Shown: in pieces, positions 28,593-36,341 of the stretch
Numbering within the stretch: the stretch's first letter is position 1
How the letters are laid out: each line of letters begins with the position of its first letter
DNA from: Algoriphagus aquimarinus
Lineage (GTDB): Bacteria; Bacteroidota; Bacteroidia; Cytophagales; Cyclobacteriaceae
Reading direction: 5' to 3'
NCBI RefSeq assembly: GCF_007997215.1
Contig: NZ_VORW01000002.1
Coordinates: 310,001 to 374,000 of the forward strand
DNA length: 64,000 nucleotides
Translations under genes and position numbers: made by a program
The notes under the pieces: generated by a model
The model's input: only the letters and a program-made list of their open reading frames with translations
The model's database searches: none
What the model was told of the DNA's origin: nothing

Positions 28593-28613
28593 ATCCCCAC
28601 GCAGGGTGGGGAT
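28593..28613 (+). other. Hairpin between the P-type ATPase and SpoIIAA-like genes
   Basis: ATCCCCAC and GTGGGGAT form an 8-bp stem with a 5-base loop just after the ATPase stop. There is no T run, so it is more likely an mRNA-processing or attenuation hairpin than a strong terminator. Confidence 0.45.
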
Positions 28614-28633
28614 ATTTACTTAAAAACAATATT

Positions 28634-28990
28634 ATGCTGCAGATACTAGAACAGACTGAAAACAATATCATAGCAACAAAAGCCTCAGGAAAATTAACTG
28701 AAGTTGATTACAAAAAGCTATTACCATTATTGAAGAACGCGCTCGACAAGCATTCAAAGATTCGATGGTACTTTGAAATGGTTGATTTTGAAGGGTGGGA
28801 ATTGAAAGCCTTTTGGGAAGATGTGAAGTTTGATGCAAAACATGCCAATGACTTTGATAAAGTGGCCATGGTAGGTGAAAAAAAATGGGAGAAAAAGATG
28901 TCTGACCTAATGGGTTTTTTCACATCTGCTAAAGTTAAATACTTTGATATTTCAGATAAAGAAGCTGCGTTAAAGTGGATTAAAAAATAA
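28634..28990 (+). CDS. SpoIIAA-like STAS/CRAL-TRIO-fold protein
   Basis: A 118-residue soluble protein of the SpoIIAA-like group (PF11964): ATKASGKLTEVDYKKLLPLL near the start, YFEMVDFEGWELKAFWEDVK in the middle, then DFDKVAMVGEKKWEKKMSDL. The group is common in bacteria and of unknown biochemistry, often proposed to bind small hydrophobic ligands or to act in stress regulation. It sits 68 bases after the P1B-4 ATPase in a metal operon, so it may act with the transporters, but nothing in the sequence shows how. Confidence 0.8.
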   Translation: MLQILEQTENNIIATKASGKLTEVDYKKLLPLLKNALDKHSKIRWYFEMVDFEGWELKAFWEDVKFDAKHANDFDKVAMVGEKKWEKKMSDLMGFFTSAKVKYFDISDKEAALKWIKK

Positions 28991-29029
28991 CAGCTAGACA
29001 GTAGCAAAAAAAGATAACAATATCAGACA

Positions 29030-29157
29030 GTCTTTTTCCTGAATCTAGCCTTTACCGTGGTAGAAGTCACAGGAGGTTTGATTTCAGGCAGATTCATGCA
29101 ATTTTAAGCGATATAGATACCGAACATACCAACATTGATCTGAAGAGTTCTGATTGA
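29030..29157 (+). pseudogene. Remnant of a CDF (CzcD-type) metal transporter
   Basis: Two out-of-frame pieces survive. From 29030 one frame reads VFFLNLAFTVVEVTGGLISG, the first membrane helix of CzcD-type transporters, then stops at 29105. A second frame downstream reads IHAILSDIDTEHTNIDLKSS and stops at 29155, resembling the C-terminal tail of the same family (IEHxTIQ-type end). The roughly 250 residues between are gone. The intact, different CDF gene at 29211 may have replaced it. The assignment rests on two short matches. Confidence 0.5.
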
Positions 29158-29210
29158 TAATATATACTTAAATCTTAAAAATCTTTCATTCAAAAGATAA
29201 GCTAGTCAAC

Positions 29211-30005
29211 ATGCAAAAAACAATCTTTGAGATAACCAAAATGGACTGCCCTTCGGAGGAGAATCTTATCAGGATGAATTTGGACGGTATTTCCAGTATT
29301 GAGAATTTGGAATTTGATATTCCTAACCGGAAACTGACAGTTTTTCATCAAGGGGAAATTGAAGCAATCGAAAAGTCTATTGTGGACTTAAATTTAGGAG
29401 GGAGGAAAATTTCCACCGAACAGACTGACCAAACGGTCTTTAAAGAACACACTCACCAAAAAAAGTTACTATGGTCTGTCCTTGCAATAAACTTTGCATT
29501 TTTTCTAATAGAAATGACCACGGGAATTATTTCCAAATCTATGGGGCTGGTTGCCGATAGCTTGGATATGCTTGCGGACAGTTTTGTGTATGGGATTAGT
29601 TTATTTGCAGTGGGGGGAACAATATATAGGAAAAAGCGGATTGCTAAATGGGCTGGATATTTTCAAATTATACTTGCGATCATAGGATTTGTAGAGGTAT
29701 TAAGAAGGTTTTTTGGAGTCGAGAAGCTTCCGGATTTTTCAACAATGATTATTGTCTCAATTCTTGCTCTCATGGCGAATGGAATTTGCCTTTACCTGTT
29801 GCAAAAATCGAAAAGCAAAGAAGAGGCTCATATGAAAGCAAGCATGATTTTTACATCAAATGATGTAATTATTAATTTAGGTGTAATTGCTGCAGGACTA
29901 CTAGTTCATTGGCTAGGATCGAGTATGCCTGATCTGGTTATAGGAGCAATTGTTTTTGTCCTGGTTGTTCAAGGGGCATTTAGAATTTTAAAAGTGAGCA
30001 AGTAG
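29211..30005 (+). CDS. CDF-family cation transporter with N-terminal HMA-like domain
   Basis: Inner-membrane cation/proton antiporter-like exporter of 264 residues. Residues 1-72 form a ferredoxin-like HMA fold with a single Cys (ITKMDCPSEENLIRMNL) instead of CxxC. From about 84 on there are six hydrophobic helices. Helix 2 carries VADSLDMLADS and helix 5 TSNDVIINLG, which hold the acidic metal ligands of the family. There is no long C-terminal cytoplasmic domain, so it is short for a CDF protein. Placement after the Czc pump and P1B-4 ATPase suggests Zn/Co/Cd export. Confidence 0.85.
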   Translation: MQKTIFEITKMDCPSEENLIRMNLDGISSIENLEFDIPNRKLTVFHQGEIEAIEKSIVDLNLGGRKISTEQTDQTVFKEHTHQKKLLWSVLAINFAFFLIEMTTGIISKSMGLVADSLDMLADSFVYGISLFAVGGTIYRKKRIAKWAGYFQIILAIIGFVEVLRRFFGVEKLPDFSTMIIVSILALMANGICLYLLQKSKSKEEAHMKASMIFTSNDVIINLGVIAAGLLVHWLGSSMPDLVIGAIVFVLVVQGAFRILKVSK

Positions 30006-30539
30006 AGGCGTTTTACTCGGAAAAACTTCCCTAAATTATCATGTTAAATAAATCAGGAAGTTCTTTTTTAGATTAAAGAGGCGGTTTTAAGGGTTTACCT
30101 GGAAATAGTACATTATGGCTTTAGTCTGAGTCAAAGCTGGAGAATTGAAGGCTAGAAGTGATTCTACTGCAGCTTCCACATTTTTTTTTTGAACAGCTGC
30201 TAGATTCTTGGCATTATCGTCTATAGCACCGATGTAAGCTACTTTATTTCCTTCTCTAGTTTTATTCCACTTTCTTACCGATAGGATGAATAGTCAGTGA
30301 GATTTAGGTGATGACAATAAAGGTAGCGATGTCCAATCCGAATGAATAATTAAATAAGCATCTATCTCGGGCTTTAAACAGTAATCTTCTTAAGAAAATT
30401 GAGAAAATTATCTCAAAATCCTTCCATACATATGAAGCTCTAAGAATGAAAGTCACATCAATAGGTAACAGTTTTTATTAGAAAAAATATTTATTAGGTC
30501 AATCTAACTTATTACTTTTACTATTCTAATAATAAATTT
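30006..30539. other. Intergenic stretch holding a redoxin gene remnant
   Basis: This 534-base gap ends the Czc module and precedes the di-haem gene. The only structure I can support is the minus-strand redoxin remnant at 30087-30293. The rest is AT-rich without frames, hairpins or clear promoters. A TAAATTTG at 30533-30540 overlaps the GTG start of the next gene and so cannot be its promoter. Confidence 0.5.
30087..30293 (-). pseudogene. C-terminal remnant of a thioredoxin-fold redoxin gene
   Basis: An open 68-codon frame without a plausible start reads GNKVAYIGAIDDNAKNLAAV and then VEAAVESLLAF, SPALTQTKAI, and stops. This matches the C-terminal end of AhpC/TSA-like 'redoxin domain' proteins of Bacteroidota (VRYIGAIDDN ... 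ALDALL ... ETKAIGC). The catalytic thioredoxin core is missing, and the usual final Gly-Cys after KAI is replaced by MYYFQ. It is a decayed gene on the opposite strand to its neighbours. Confidence 0.55.
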
Positions 30540-31724
30540 GTGAAGAAGCTTATTCTGATACTGCTCGTTTGCCTGGCTTTCGCCTGCGAAAACATCATTC
30601 CCGAACTGCCGGCAGAGAATGAAATTCTGGACGGCCCTTTAAAAGGGCTCAATACCAGCGAACAAGCTCAATTCCTTGCTGGGGATTTTGCCTTCAATGA
30701 TGAGGTATTTTCCTCTGGTGTCGGTCTGGGGCCTACGTTCGTGGCTACTTCCTGCGGTAGTTGCCATGCAGGTGATGGAAAAGGACATCCGTTTACTACA
30801 CTGACACGCTTTGGCCAGACGGCTCCAAATACGCCTCCCAACCTGCATATCGGGGGCCCTCAACTCCAAAACAGAGCTATACCAGGATACACACCGGAAA
30901 TACTTCCAGAAGGAACGCCATTCATGAAGCTGACCCCTCCTGCTGTCACTGGCTTGGGTTTTCTGTCAGCCCTAACAGATGAGCAGATCCTGACTAATGC
31001 AGACCCCTACGATCTGGACGGAGACGGAATTTCCGGGGTGCCCAACTATGTGAATCCTCCGGCTTATTTTGTTCCTCAGAGGTTTCATCAAGATGCACAT
31101 GGGCGCTATATAGGGCGTTTTGGCAAAAAGGCAGCTGCCATCGATCTTCACCACCAGACCGTATCAGCGTACAACCAGGACATGGGCATTACTTCCACAT
31201 TTGAACCTGTTGATCCTTTTTCAGGATTAGCGGTTGATCCGGAAGTGAGCGACCAGACGATCAGAGATGTGGTTTTTTACCTCCGGACACTTAAAGCTCC
31301 CATCCAGCGCTCACAAAATGACCAACAAATAATTCAGGGAAAGACTTTGTTTTCCCAAATCCAATGTGGGGATTGTCACACCTCTGAATGGACCACCCTA
31401 ACCTCTGATATTGTAGCATTGTCCAATAAAACCTTTTTCCCATACACAGACCTTTTGCTACATGATATGGGGACGGGACTGGACGACGGTGTAACCGAAG
31501 GCTCTGCTGAAACTTTCGAATGGCGAACACCTCCCCTTTGGGGTTTGGGCCTTTCGCCCAACTCTCAGGGAGGCAGCTACTTTCTCATGCACGATGGTCG
31601 GGCTTCTACCATCGAGGAGGCAATTTTACAACACGGTGGAGAGGCAAATACAAGCCGTACCAAGTTTGAGTCGCTATCCGCAGAAGATAAAACTGCTTTG
31701 ATCCGTTTTCTTGAATCCCTATAA
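30540..31724 (+). CDS. Di-haem DUF1111 (DHOR) lipoprotein, putative peroxidase-like oxidoreductase
   Basis: A 394-residue periplasmic-side lipoprotein (signal MKKLILILLVCLAFACEN; GTG start at 30540). Two c-haem motifs: CGSCH near residue 72 and CGDCH near 276, flanked by FVATSCGSCHAGDGKGHPF and LFSQIQCGDCHTSEW. These, with RDVVFYLRTL, WRTPPLWGLG and FLMHDGRASTIEEAILQHGG, place it in the di-haem oxidoreductase family once called thiol oxidoreductases (PF06537), related to cytochrome c peroxidases. The family often accompanies iron-uptake imelysins, but here it is followed by a Rieske protein (11 bases on) and a porin, an unusual partnership. Substrate unknown. Confidence 0.88.
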   Translation: MKKLILILLVCLAFACENIIPELPAENEILDGPLKGLNTSEQAQFLAGDFAFNDEVFSSGVGLGPTFVATSCGSCHAGDGKGHPFTTLTRFGQTAPNTPPNLHIGGPQLQNRAIPGYTPEILPEGTPFMKLTPPAVTGLGFLSALTDEQILTNADPYDLDGDGISGVPNYVNPPAYFVPQRFHQDAHGRYIGRFGKKAAAIDLHHQTVSAYNQDMGITSTFEPVDPFSGLAVDPEVSDQTIRDVVFYLRTLKAPIQRSQNDQQIIQGKTLFSQIQCGDCHTSEWTTLTSDIVALSNKTFFPYTDLLLHDMGTGLDDGVTEGSAETFEWRTPPLWGLGLSPNSQGGSYFLMHDGRASTIEEAILQHGGEANTSRTKFESLSAEDKTALIRFLESL

Positions 31725-31735
31725 CCTTCAAATCC

Positions 31736-32176
31736 ATGAATAGAAATGAGTTTATAAAAAGCTGTGGATGGGGGTGTTTTGGCATAATGGCGGGAATTTC
31801 CGGCTTATCCTCCTGTGCTGGCACCAAATACTTTCAGGCAAGCTTGGATGGAGATTTTATGATAGTTCCGATGGATGCATTCGTGAATCTTAAGAACGGT
31901 CAATCCAGCTATCGGTCAAGTGTGATAGCGCATCACGAATCACTTCAATATCCCATTGCGGTTTTCCGGTTGTCTGAAACAGCATATCAAGCATTATGGA
32001 TGCGATGTACCCATCAGGGCACAGAACTTCAGGTCTTTGGCGACCGGCTCCAATGCCCTGCCCATGGTAGTGAATTCACCAATACCGGTATGGTGCAAAA
32101 CGGCCCGGCAGACGATCCATTGAGAACCTTTCCTGTTCAGATTGAAGCAAACACCTTAAAGATCGACTTGAAATGA
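31736..32176 (+). CDS. Rieske [2Fe-2S] lipoprotein
   Basis: A 146-residue exported protein with a hydrophobic leader and lipobox-like GLSSCAG (Cys-27 or so). The Rieske cluster ligands are CTHQG (near 91-95) and CPAHGSEF (near 107-114); the two Cys and two His are all present. The N-terminus has no twin-arginine motif, although folded Rieske proteins usually travel by Tat. The stop overlaps the porin start (ATGA), so translation is coupled. It is expected to pass electrons to or from the di-haem protein upstream, inferred from context. Confidence 0.88.
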   Translation: MNRNEFIKSCGWGCFGIMAGISGLSSCAGTKYFQASLDGDFMIVPMDAFVNLKNGQSSYRSSVIAHHESLQYPIAVFRLSETAYQALWMRCTHQGTELQVFGDRLQCPAHGSEFTNTGMVQNGPADDPLRTFPVQIEANTLKIDLK

Positions 32177-33399
32177 AAAAATATTTATTCCTTCCTGTCT
32201 TTTTGTTTGCCCTGGTTGCAAATGCCCAGATCGACAGTACACTGTTAAAAAGAATACCGGTAGATACTTCAAGTACTCAAACCATGAACATGGATGCAGT
32301 GTACAATCGTCCTTTTCTTCAGATAGGAAATTTGCCGGCTTCCATTGGTGGGTACGTAGAGGCCGATTATCAATACATGGGCCAAGATGGGATCACTGAG
32401 GGCCACAGTTTTCGTATCCCCCGCTTTACTCTCTTTGTGGCTTCTTCGATTCACAGGAAAATCAAGTTCCTCTCTGAGATTGAGTTGGAGGAGGGCGGAA
32501 AACAAATATCCATCGAATTTGCTGCGTTGGATTTAAATTTCCATCCTCTACTTAACCTACGTGGTGGAGTAGTGATGAATCCCATCGGAGCATTCAACCA
32601 AAATCATGACGGTCCAAAATGGGAATTTGTGGATCGGCCAATTGCCATGACTGAAATGCTGGCAGCCACTTGGAGCAATGTTGGTTTTGGTCTGTATGGC
32701 AAATATTACTCTAAAGCTTGGGCTTTTGGGTATGAAGCCTACCTGACTAATGGCTTCGACAACAGCATAATCAGTAATAATCAAAACAAAACTTTTCTAC
32801 CGGCAGCCAAAGAAAATGCCCTACGCTTTGAAGAAAGCAGCAATGGGCAACCCTTGTTCACAGGCAAAATAGCAGTCAGAAACAACAAGGTGGGAGAAAT
32901 AGGACTTTCCTACATGGGGGGAATTTATAACCGATTTGAGGAAGATGGTCTTGTTCTGGATGCCAAAAGACACCTGGACGTAGTAGCCGTGGATTTCAAC
33001 ACTACCATTTCGGCAACAAAAACCTATTTGGTTGGCGAATGGGCCTGGGTAATGGTTGATGTGCCGGAGACTTACAGTCAGCAATTTGGTGAACGGCAAA
33101 AGGGAGGGTTCGTAGACATTGTACAACCTATTTTGAGAGGGAAACTGGCAGGTTTTGATAAAGCCGTGTTCAGCCTGGCCTGCCGACTGGAATATGTGGA
33201 CTGGAACGTGGGAAGGTTCGAGGAAACCGGAGGAAATATTTCTGATGATTTGTGGGCTGTAGTCCCGACAATCAGTTTCAGACCAGTATCACAAACGGTC
33301 ATCCGACTTAACTATCGGTACATGCAACAACAGGATATCTTGGGAAATCCACCAGCTAAAATCGGGGGAGTGCAATTTGGGTTGTCCAGCTATTTTTAA
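32173..33399 (+). CDS. Outer-membrane porin-like beta-barrel protein (OprO/OprP-like)
   Basis: A 408-residue protein with a signal peptide ending ANA-QIDST and alternating-residue beta strands: IGGYVEADYQYMGQDG, FRIPRFTLFVASSIHRKIKF, and a final LNYRYMQQQDILG...FGLSSYF ending in an aromatic residue, as outer-membrane barrels do. It resembles phosphate-selective porin O/P-like proteins of Bacteroidota, many of which take up small anions. Coupled to the Rieske gene by a four-base overlap, it likely serves as the entry or exit route for the redox pair's substrate. Confidence 0.8.
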   Translation: MKKYLFLPVFLFALVANAQIDSTLLKRIPVDTSSTQTMNMDAVYNRPFLQIGNLPASIGGYVEADYQYMGQDGITEGHSFRIPRFTLFVASSIHRKIKFLSEIELEEGGKQISIEFAALDLNFHPLLNLRGGVVMNPIGAFNQNHDGPKWEFVDRPIAMTEMLAATWSNVGFGLYGKYYSKAWAFGYEAYLTNGFDNSIISNNQNKTFLPAAKENALRFEESSNGQPLFTGKIAVRNNKVGEIGLSYMGGIYNRFEEDGLVLDAKRHLDVVAVDFNTTISATKTYLVGEWAWVMVDVPETYSQQFGERQKGGFVDIVQPILRGKLAGFDKAVFSLACRLEYVDWNVGRFEETGGNISDDLWAVVPTISFRPVSQTVIRLNYRYMQQQDILGNPPAKIGGVQFGLSSYF

Positions 33400-33430
33400 C
33401 CGCATTGTATTCCAAAGTGGTAATTTCAGT

Positions 33431-33486
33431 ATTTAAGGACTTGCTTAAATAAATTTTACTTCATAGCTTGTTAAGCAAATGCTTAA
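33431..33486. promoter_or_regulatory. Paired inverted repeats, likely ArsR-family operator
   Basis: ATTTAAG-N6-GCTTAAAT-like repeat at 33431-33450 and TTAAGCA-AA-TGCTTAA at 33471-33486, just ahead of the ArsR-family gene. The second is a perfect 7-bp palindrome with a 2-base centre. ArsR/SmtB proteins bind such AT-rich palindromes near their own promoters. It overlaps the first possible ATG (33479), so the real start is most likely 33497. Confidence 0.6.
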
Positions 33487-33496
33487 ATACAAATAT

Positions 33497-33865
33497 ATGA
33501 ATACATGTATTCGCGTCTTTGCCGATAGCGACCAGATCAATAGGTGCCGGGAGGACTTGAAAAGCAAGGAGGAAGATTTTTTAGAACTTGCAGATGTATT
33601 GAATCTTGCCGGCAATGCGGTCCGCCTCAAAATCCTGTACCTCCTGAAGCAGGAAAATGAACTTTGTCCGTGCGACATATCAGACATTTTGTGTATGACT
33701 GTTCCAGCCGTCTCCCAGCATTTGAAAAAGTTGAAGGATGCAAGAATCGTGACTACTAAAAAATCGGGACAAACCATTTTTTATTCAGTAGAAGCGCAAA
33801 GTCAGCGAATCATTTCGTCAGTGCTCGATTTGTTTAACCTCCCAAATTCTAATACTACGTTTTGA
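33497..33865 (+). CDS. ArsR/SmtB-family metal-responsive repressor of the mer operon
   Basis: About 122 residues from the ATG at 33497 (MNTCIRVFADSDQINRCRED). A winged-helix ArsR fold: LNLAGNAVRLKILYLLKQ is the dimer and first helices, CPCDISDILCMTVPAVSQHLKKL the recognition helix with several Cys that could bind metal, and KKSGQTIFYSV the wing. It takes the place of MerR in this operon. An in-frame ATG at 33479 is buried in the operator palindrome and is unlikely. The stop overlaps the TTG start of merTP (TTGA). Confidence 0.88.
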   Translation: MNTCIRVFADSDQINRCREDLKSKEEDFLELADVLNLAGNAVRLKILYLLKQENELCPCDISDILCMTVPAVSQHLKKLKDARIVTTKKSGQTIFYSVEAQSQRIISSVLDLFNLPNSNTTF

Positions 33866-34455
33866 GAAAACCCCTTTTAACTAGTGGCCTTTTAGCTGCT
33901 TTAGTGAGTTCCCTTTGCTGTATCACCCCGGTGGTTGCTCTAGTGGCGGGTACAAGCGGGATTGCATCCACTTTTTCCTGGCTTGAACCAGCAAGACCTT
34001 ACTTTATAGCTTTTACAATTTTGACACTTGGTTTTGCTTGGTATCAGATATTGAAACCTAAAAGAGAAGCGGATTGCTATTGCGAGACGCCGACTAATCC
34101 GAAGTTGATTGAAACCAAAACATTTTTGGGTATTTTGACTGCATTTGCCATGCTCATGCTTGCCTTTCCTAGTTACTCGCACATCTTCTACCCCAAGACA
34201 GGAAGCCAGACGGAACTGGTTGACAATGAAAATCTTCAGACCGTAGAGTTTTCTATCAATGGGATGACATGCGCAAGTTGTGAAGAACATGTAAACCATG
34301 AAGTGAATAAACTTTCTGGAATAATCAGCTCGACCACATCCTATGATAACGGCAATGCTATTATACAGTTTGACAGCTTAAAAACGAATGTTTCTGAAAT
34401 TGAAACAGCAATAAATAGAACAGGTTACAAAGTAACAGAAAGAAAGGAAAAGTAA
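33862..34455 (+). CDS. merTP: MerTP: mercuric ion transporter fused to MerP-like HMA domain
   Basis: Inner-membrane mercury uptake protein of 197 residues. The MerT part has three hydrophobic helices; the first carries the paired Cys (SSLCCITPV, residues 19-20) and a cytoplasmic CYC (READCYCETP, residues 74-76). The C-terminal 70 residues are an HMA domain with GMTCASCEEHV near 134-144, the equivalent of periplasmic MerP. It starts with TTG at 33862, coupled to the repressor's stop. MerT and MerP fusions are known in Bacteroidota mer operons. Normally the Hg(II) goes to MerA, which is not in this window. Confidence 0.9.
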   Translation: MRKPLLTSGLLAALVSSLCCITPVVALVAGTSGIASTFSWLEPARPYFIAFTILTLGFAWYQILKPKREADCYCETPTNPKLIETKTFLGILTAFAMLMLAFPSYSHIFYPKTGSQTELVDNENLQTVEFSINGMTCASCEEHVNHEVNKLSGIISSTTSYDNGNAIIQFDSLKTNVSEIETAINRTGYKVTERKEK

Positions 34456-34460
34456 TTAGC

Positions 34461-34670
34461 ATGAATGCCCTACTAAAATCAATAATCACCTGCCCTGAGT
34501 GCGGAAATCAAAAAGAAGAAAACATGCCGACAGATGCCTGTCAATTCTTTTATGAATGTGAGAATTGTAAAAAGGTATTGAAACCTAAGAAGGGAGATTG
34601 CTGTGTTTATTGCTCGTATGGAACAGTGCCTTGCCCTCCTATTCAAGAGAACAAGCCTTGTTGTTCCTGA
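34461..34670 (+). CDS. GDCCVxC-family small Cys-rich protein
   Basis: A 69-residue protein with ten or more Cys in pairs: ITCPECGNQ, CENCKKVLKPKKGDCCVYCS and a final CCS. The GDCCVxC motif defines a small family in mer loci of Bacteroidota and Proteobacteria. Five bases after merTP on the same strand. It probably binds mercury or zinc in the cytoplasm, passing or storing Hg; no mechanism is established. Confidence 0.88.
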   Translation: MNALLKSIITCPECGNQKEENMPTDACQFFYECENCKKVLKPKKGDCCVYCSYGTVPCPPIQENKPCCS

Positions 34671-35135
34671 AATTGGCAAAATCTACCTTCCTATATTCAA
34701 AGGATAGCACATCTGGTTATAAATTTTTTTCTAATTAAATATTAAGTTATTTAAGTCTAAATCACCTTTAGCCATAGATTTCGAGAAGTCTTTATTTATC
34801 ACTTTATCCTTTTATTTGAATAATTTAAATGATGATCTAATTAGGGGATTTATTTCATCTAAAAATTGGTTAAAAGTAACACACTGCCAAGCTAAGTAGG
34901 GTACTGAGATAAGTTATACACCGTTCTTCAATTTCGGTTCCAGTCTTTATTAGCTTTTCAACTAGTTTGTTTCTACAAAAAAAATGAACATTCAAATCAC
35001 CATAAAGAGTAGTTTCAAGTAGATATAACTAACGTATTTTCCTTCCTGTGAGATAAATCTTTAAGTAAAATTGAATTTTAAAATTCTCATTCAAAATATA
35101 CCTCTATAATCGTTGGTAAATTGGAGTTTATTTAA
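34671..35135. other. Intergenic region, no recognised feature
   Basis: A 465-base AT-rich gap between the convergent mer operon and MFS gene. I see no terminator with a strong stem, RNA gene or repeat. A minus-strand frame of about 54 codons (about 34866-35030) without a start is noted under rejected items. merA, expected here in a complete mer operon, is absent. Confidence 0.5.
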
Positions 35136-36335
35136 CTACTCATACTTCATTCTTGCCTTTATCACAATTGAGGATAATAAAGTAATAATTCCAATAAGAA
35201 TTATTGAATTGTCAACTCCAAAAAAGTCCGCTATTAAACCTGTCAAAATTGCACCTATTGCATAACCTAAATCACGCCACAATCTAAAAACTCCTATAGA
35301 GTTAGCTCTTTGTTCAGGATGGGTATAATCTGCAATTGCGGCAAGGAAGGTTGGATAGACCACTGCTGTTCCAATCCCCAACAGGATGCTCAAAAGTGTG
35401 AATTGGACAAAGGAAGTAGCAAATGCCATTGCAACAATGGTTAAGCCTTGGATGAGCATTCCCCAAAACAGCATGGATTTCTTCACCCAGCTATCAGCTA
35501 GTTTACCTGTGACTAATTGACCTAAACCCCAAATTATCGGATAAACAGCTACAACTTTCCCAACTTCATCCAGACTAAATCCTTTACTTGCCAAGAGAAT
35601 AGGGAATAGCCCCCAGATCATCCCGTCATTCAGGTTGTTGACCAATCCTGCCTGAGTAATGGAACCAAGATTTGGGTTTGACCAAGTGGTCTCTCGAAAT
35701 ACATTTTTTAGCTTCTTGACCTGGCTGACTTTGGTCTCTGAACTGACATGATGTATTGTGTCCTTTACAAAAAAATAGCTGGCCAAAAGACCTACTATAG
35801 CAAACCCGATTCCTAAGTAAAACGGATAGGGGCGAACCCCATATTCTGAGGCTATCAACCCAGTGAGAAAAGCAACGATACCTACGGCCAGGTAGCCTGC
35901 CGATTCATTTAAACCCATGGCCAGCCCCCTGTTCCTGTCACCCACCAAGTCGATTTTCATCACTACGGTACTTGACCATGTCAGTCCCTGGTTTATTCCT
36001 AATAGGATGTTTGCTGCTATGATCCAATTCCAGTTTGTAGCATAGATTAGGATAAGTGGAACAGGAAGCCCGACTAACCAACCAATTACCAATAAGTTCT
36101 TTCGCCCAATCCTATTGGCAAAAGCACCAGTGTAATAGTTGGTAATGGCTTTGGATATTCCGAATACCACAATAAAGGATAGAATAGCAGATTTGGCAGC
36201 TATGCCAAAATCGGCTTCTGCAATCTGTGGCAGTATGGTTCGCTCCAAGCCTATCATGCCGCCAACAAAGCCATTGATAATGACCAGTAATGTGAACTGC
36301 CTCCAGTTCTCCTTTAACCCTAATTTAACTTCCAT
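35136..36335 (-). CDS. MFS transporter associated with the rhodanese/persulfide dioxygenase gene
   Basis: A 399-residue inner-membrane carrier with twelve predicted helices. The first half carries the MFS loop motif (YYTGAFANRIGRKNLLVIGW) near residues 67-86, and the second has a related one (TGKLADSWVKKSMLF). It starts seven bases after the rhodanese-dioxygenase stop on the same strand, a conserved-looking pair, so it probably moves a sulfur compound such as a thiosulfate- or sulfite-type ion, though nothing in its sequence defines the substrate. It could also be a metal or drug exporter. Confidence 0.85.
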   Translation of the reverse strand: MEVKLGLKENWRQFTLLVIINGFVGGMIGLERTILPQIAEADFGIAAKSAILSFIVVFGISKAITNYYTGAFANRIGRKNLLVIGWLVGLPVPLILIYATNWNWIIAANILLGINQGLTWSSTVVMKIDLVGDRNRGLAMGLNESAGYLAVGIVAFLTGLIASEYGVRPYPFYLGIGFAIVGLLASYFFVKDTIHHVSSETKVSQVKKLKNVFRETTWSNPNLGSITQAGLVNNLNDGMIWGLFPILLASKGFSLDEVGKVVAVYPIIWGLGQLVTGKLADSWVKKSMLFWGMLIQGLTIVAMAFATSFVQFTLLSILLGIGTAVVYPTFLAAIADYTHPEQRANSIGVFRLWRDLGYAIGAILTGLIADFFGVDNSIILIGIITLLSSIVIKARMKYE

Positions 36336-36341
36336 GACTCC

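Noticed and set aside
27998..28600. A 200-codon minus-strand frame across the P1B-4 ATPase
   Set aside because: Mirror frame of a gene with full motifs; low-complexity Ser/Ala/Ile product.
30533..30540. TAAATTTG as promoter of the di-haem gene
   Set aside because: It overlaps the GTG start codon and leaves no room for a transcript start.
34866..35030. Minus-strand frame of about 54 codons with NKLVEKLIKTGTEIEERC
   Set aside because: No start codon, no recognised family, and the stretch is AT-rich; possibly a degraded gene but unsupported.
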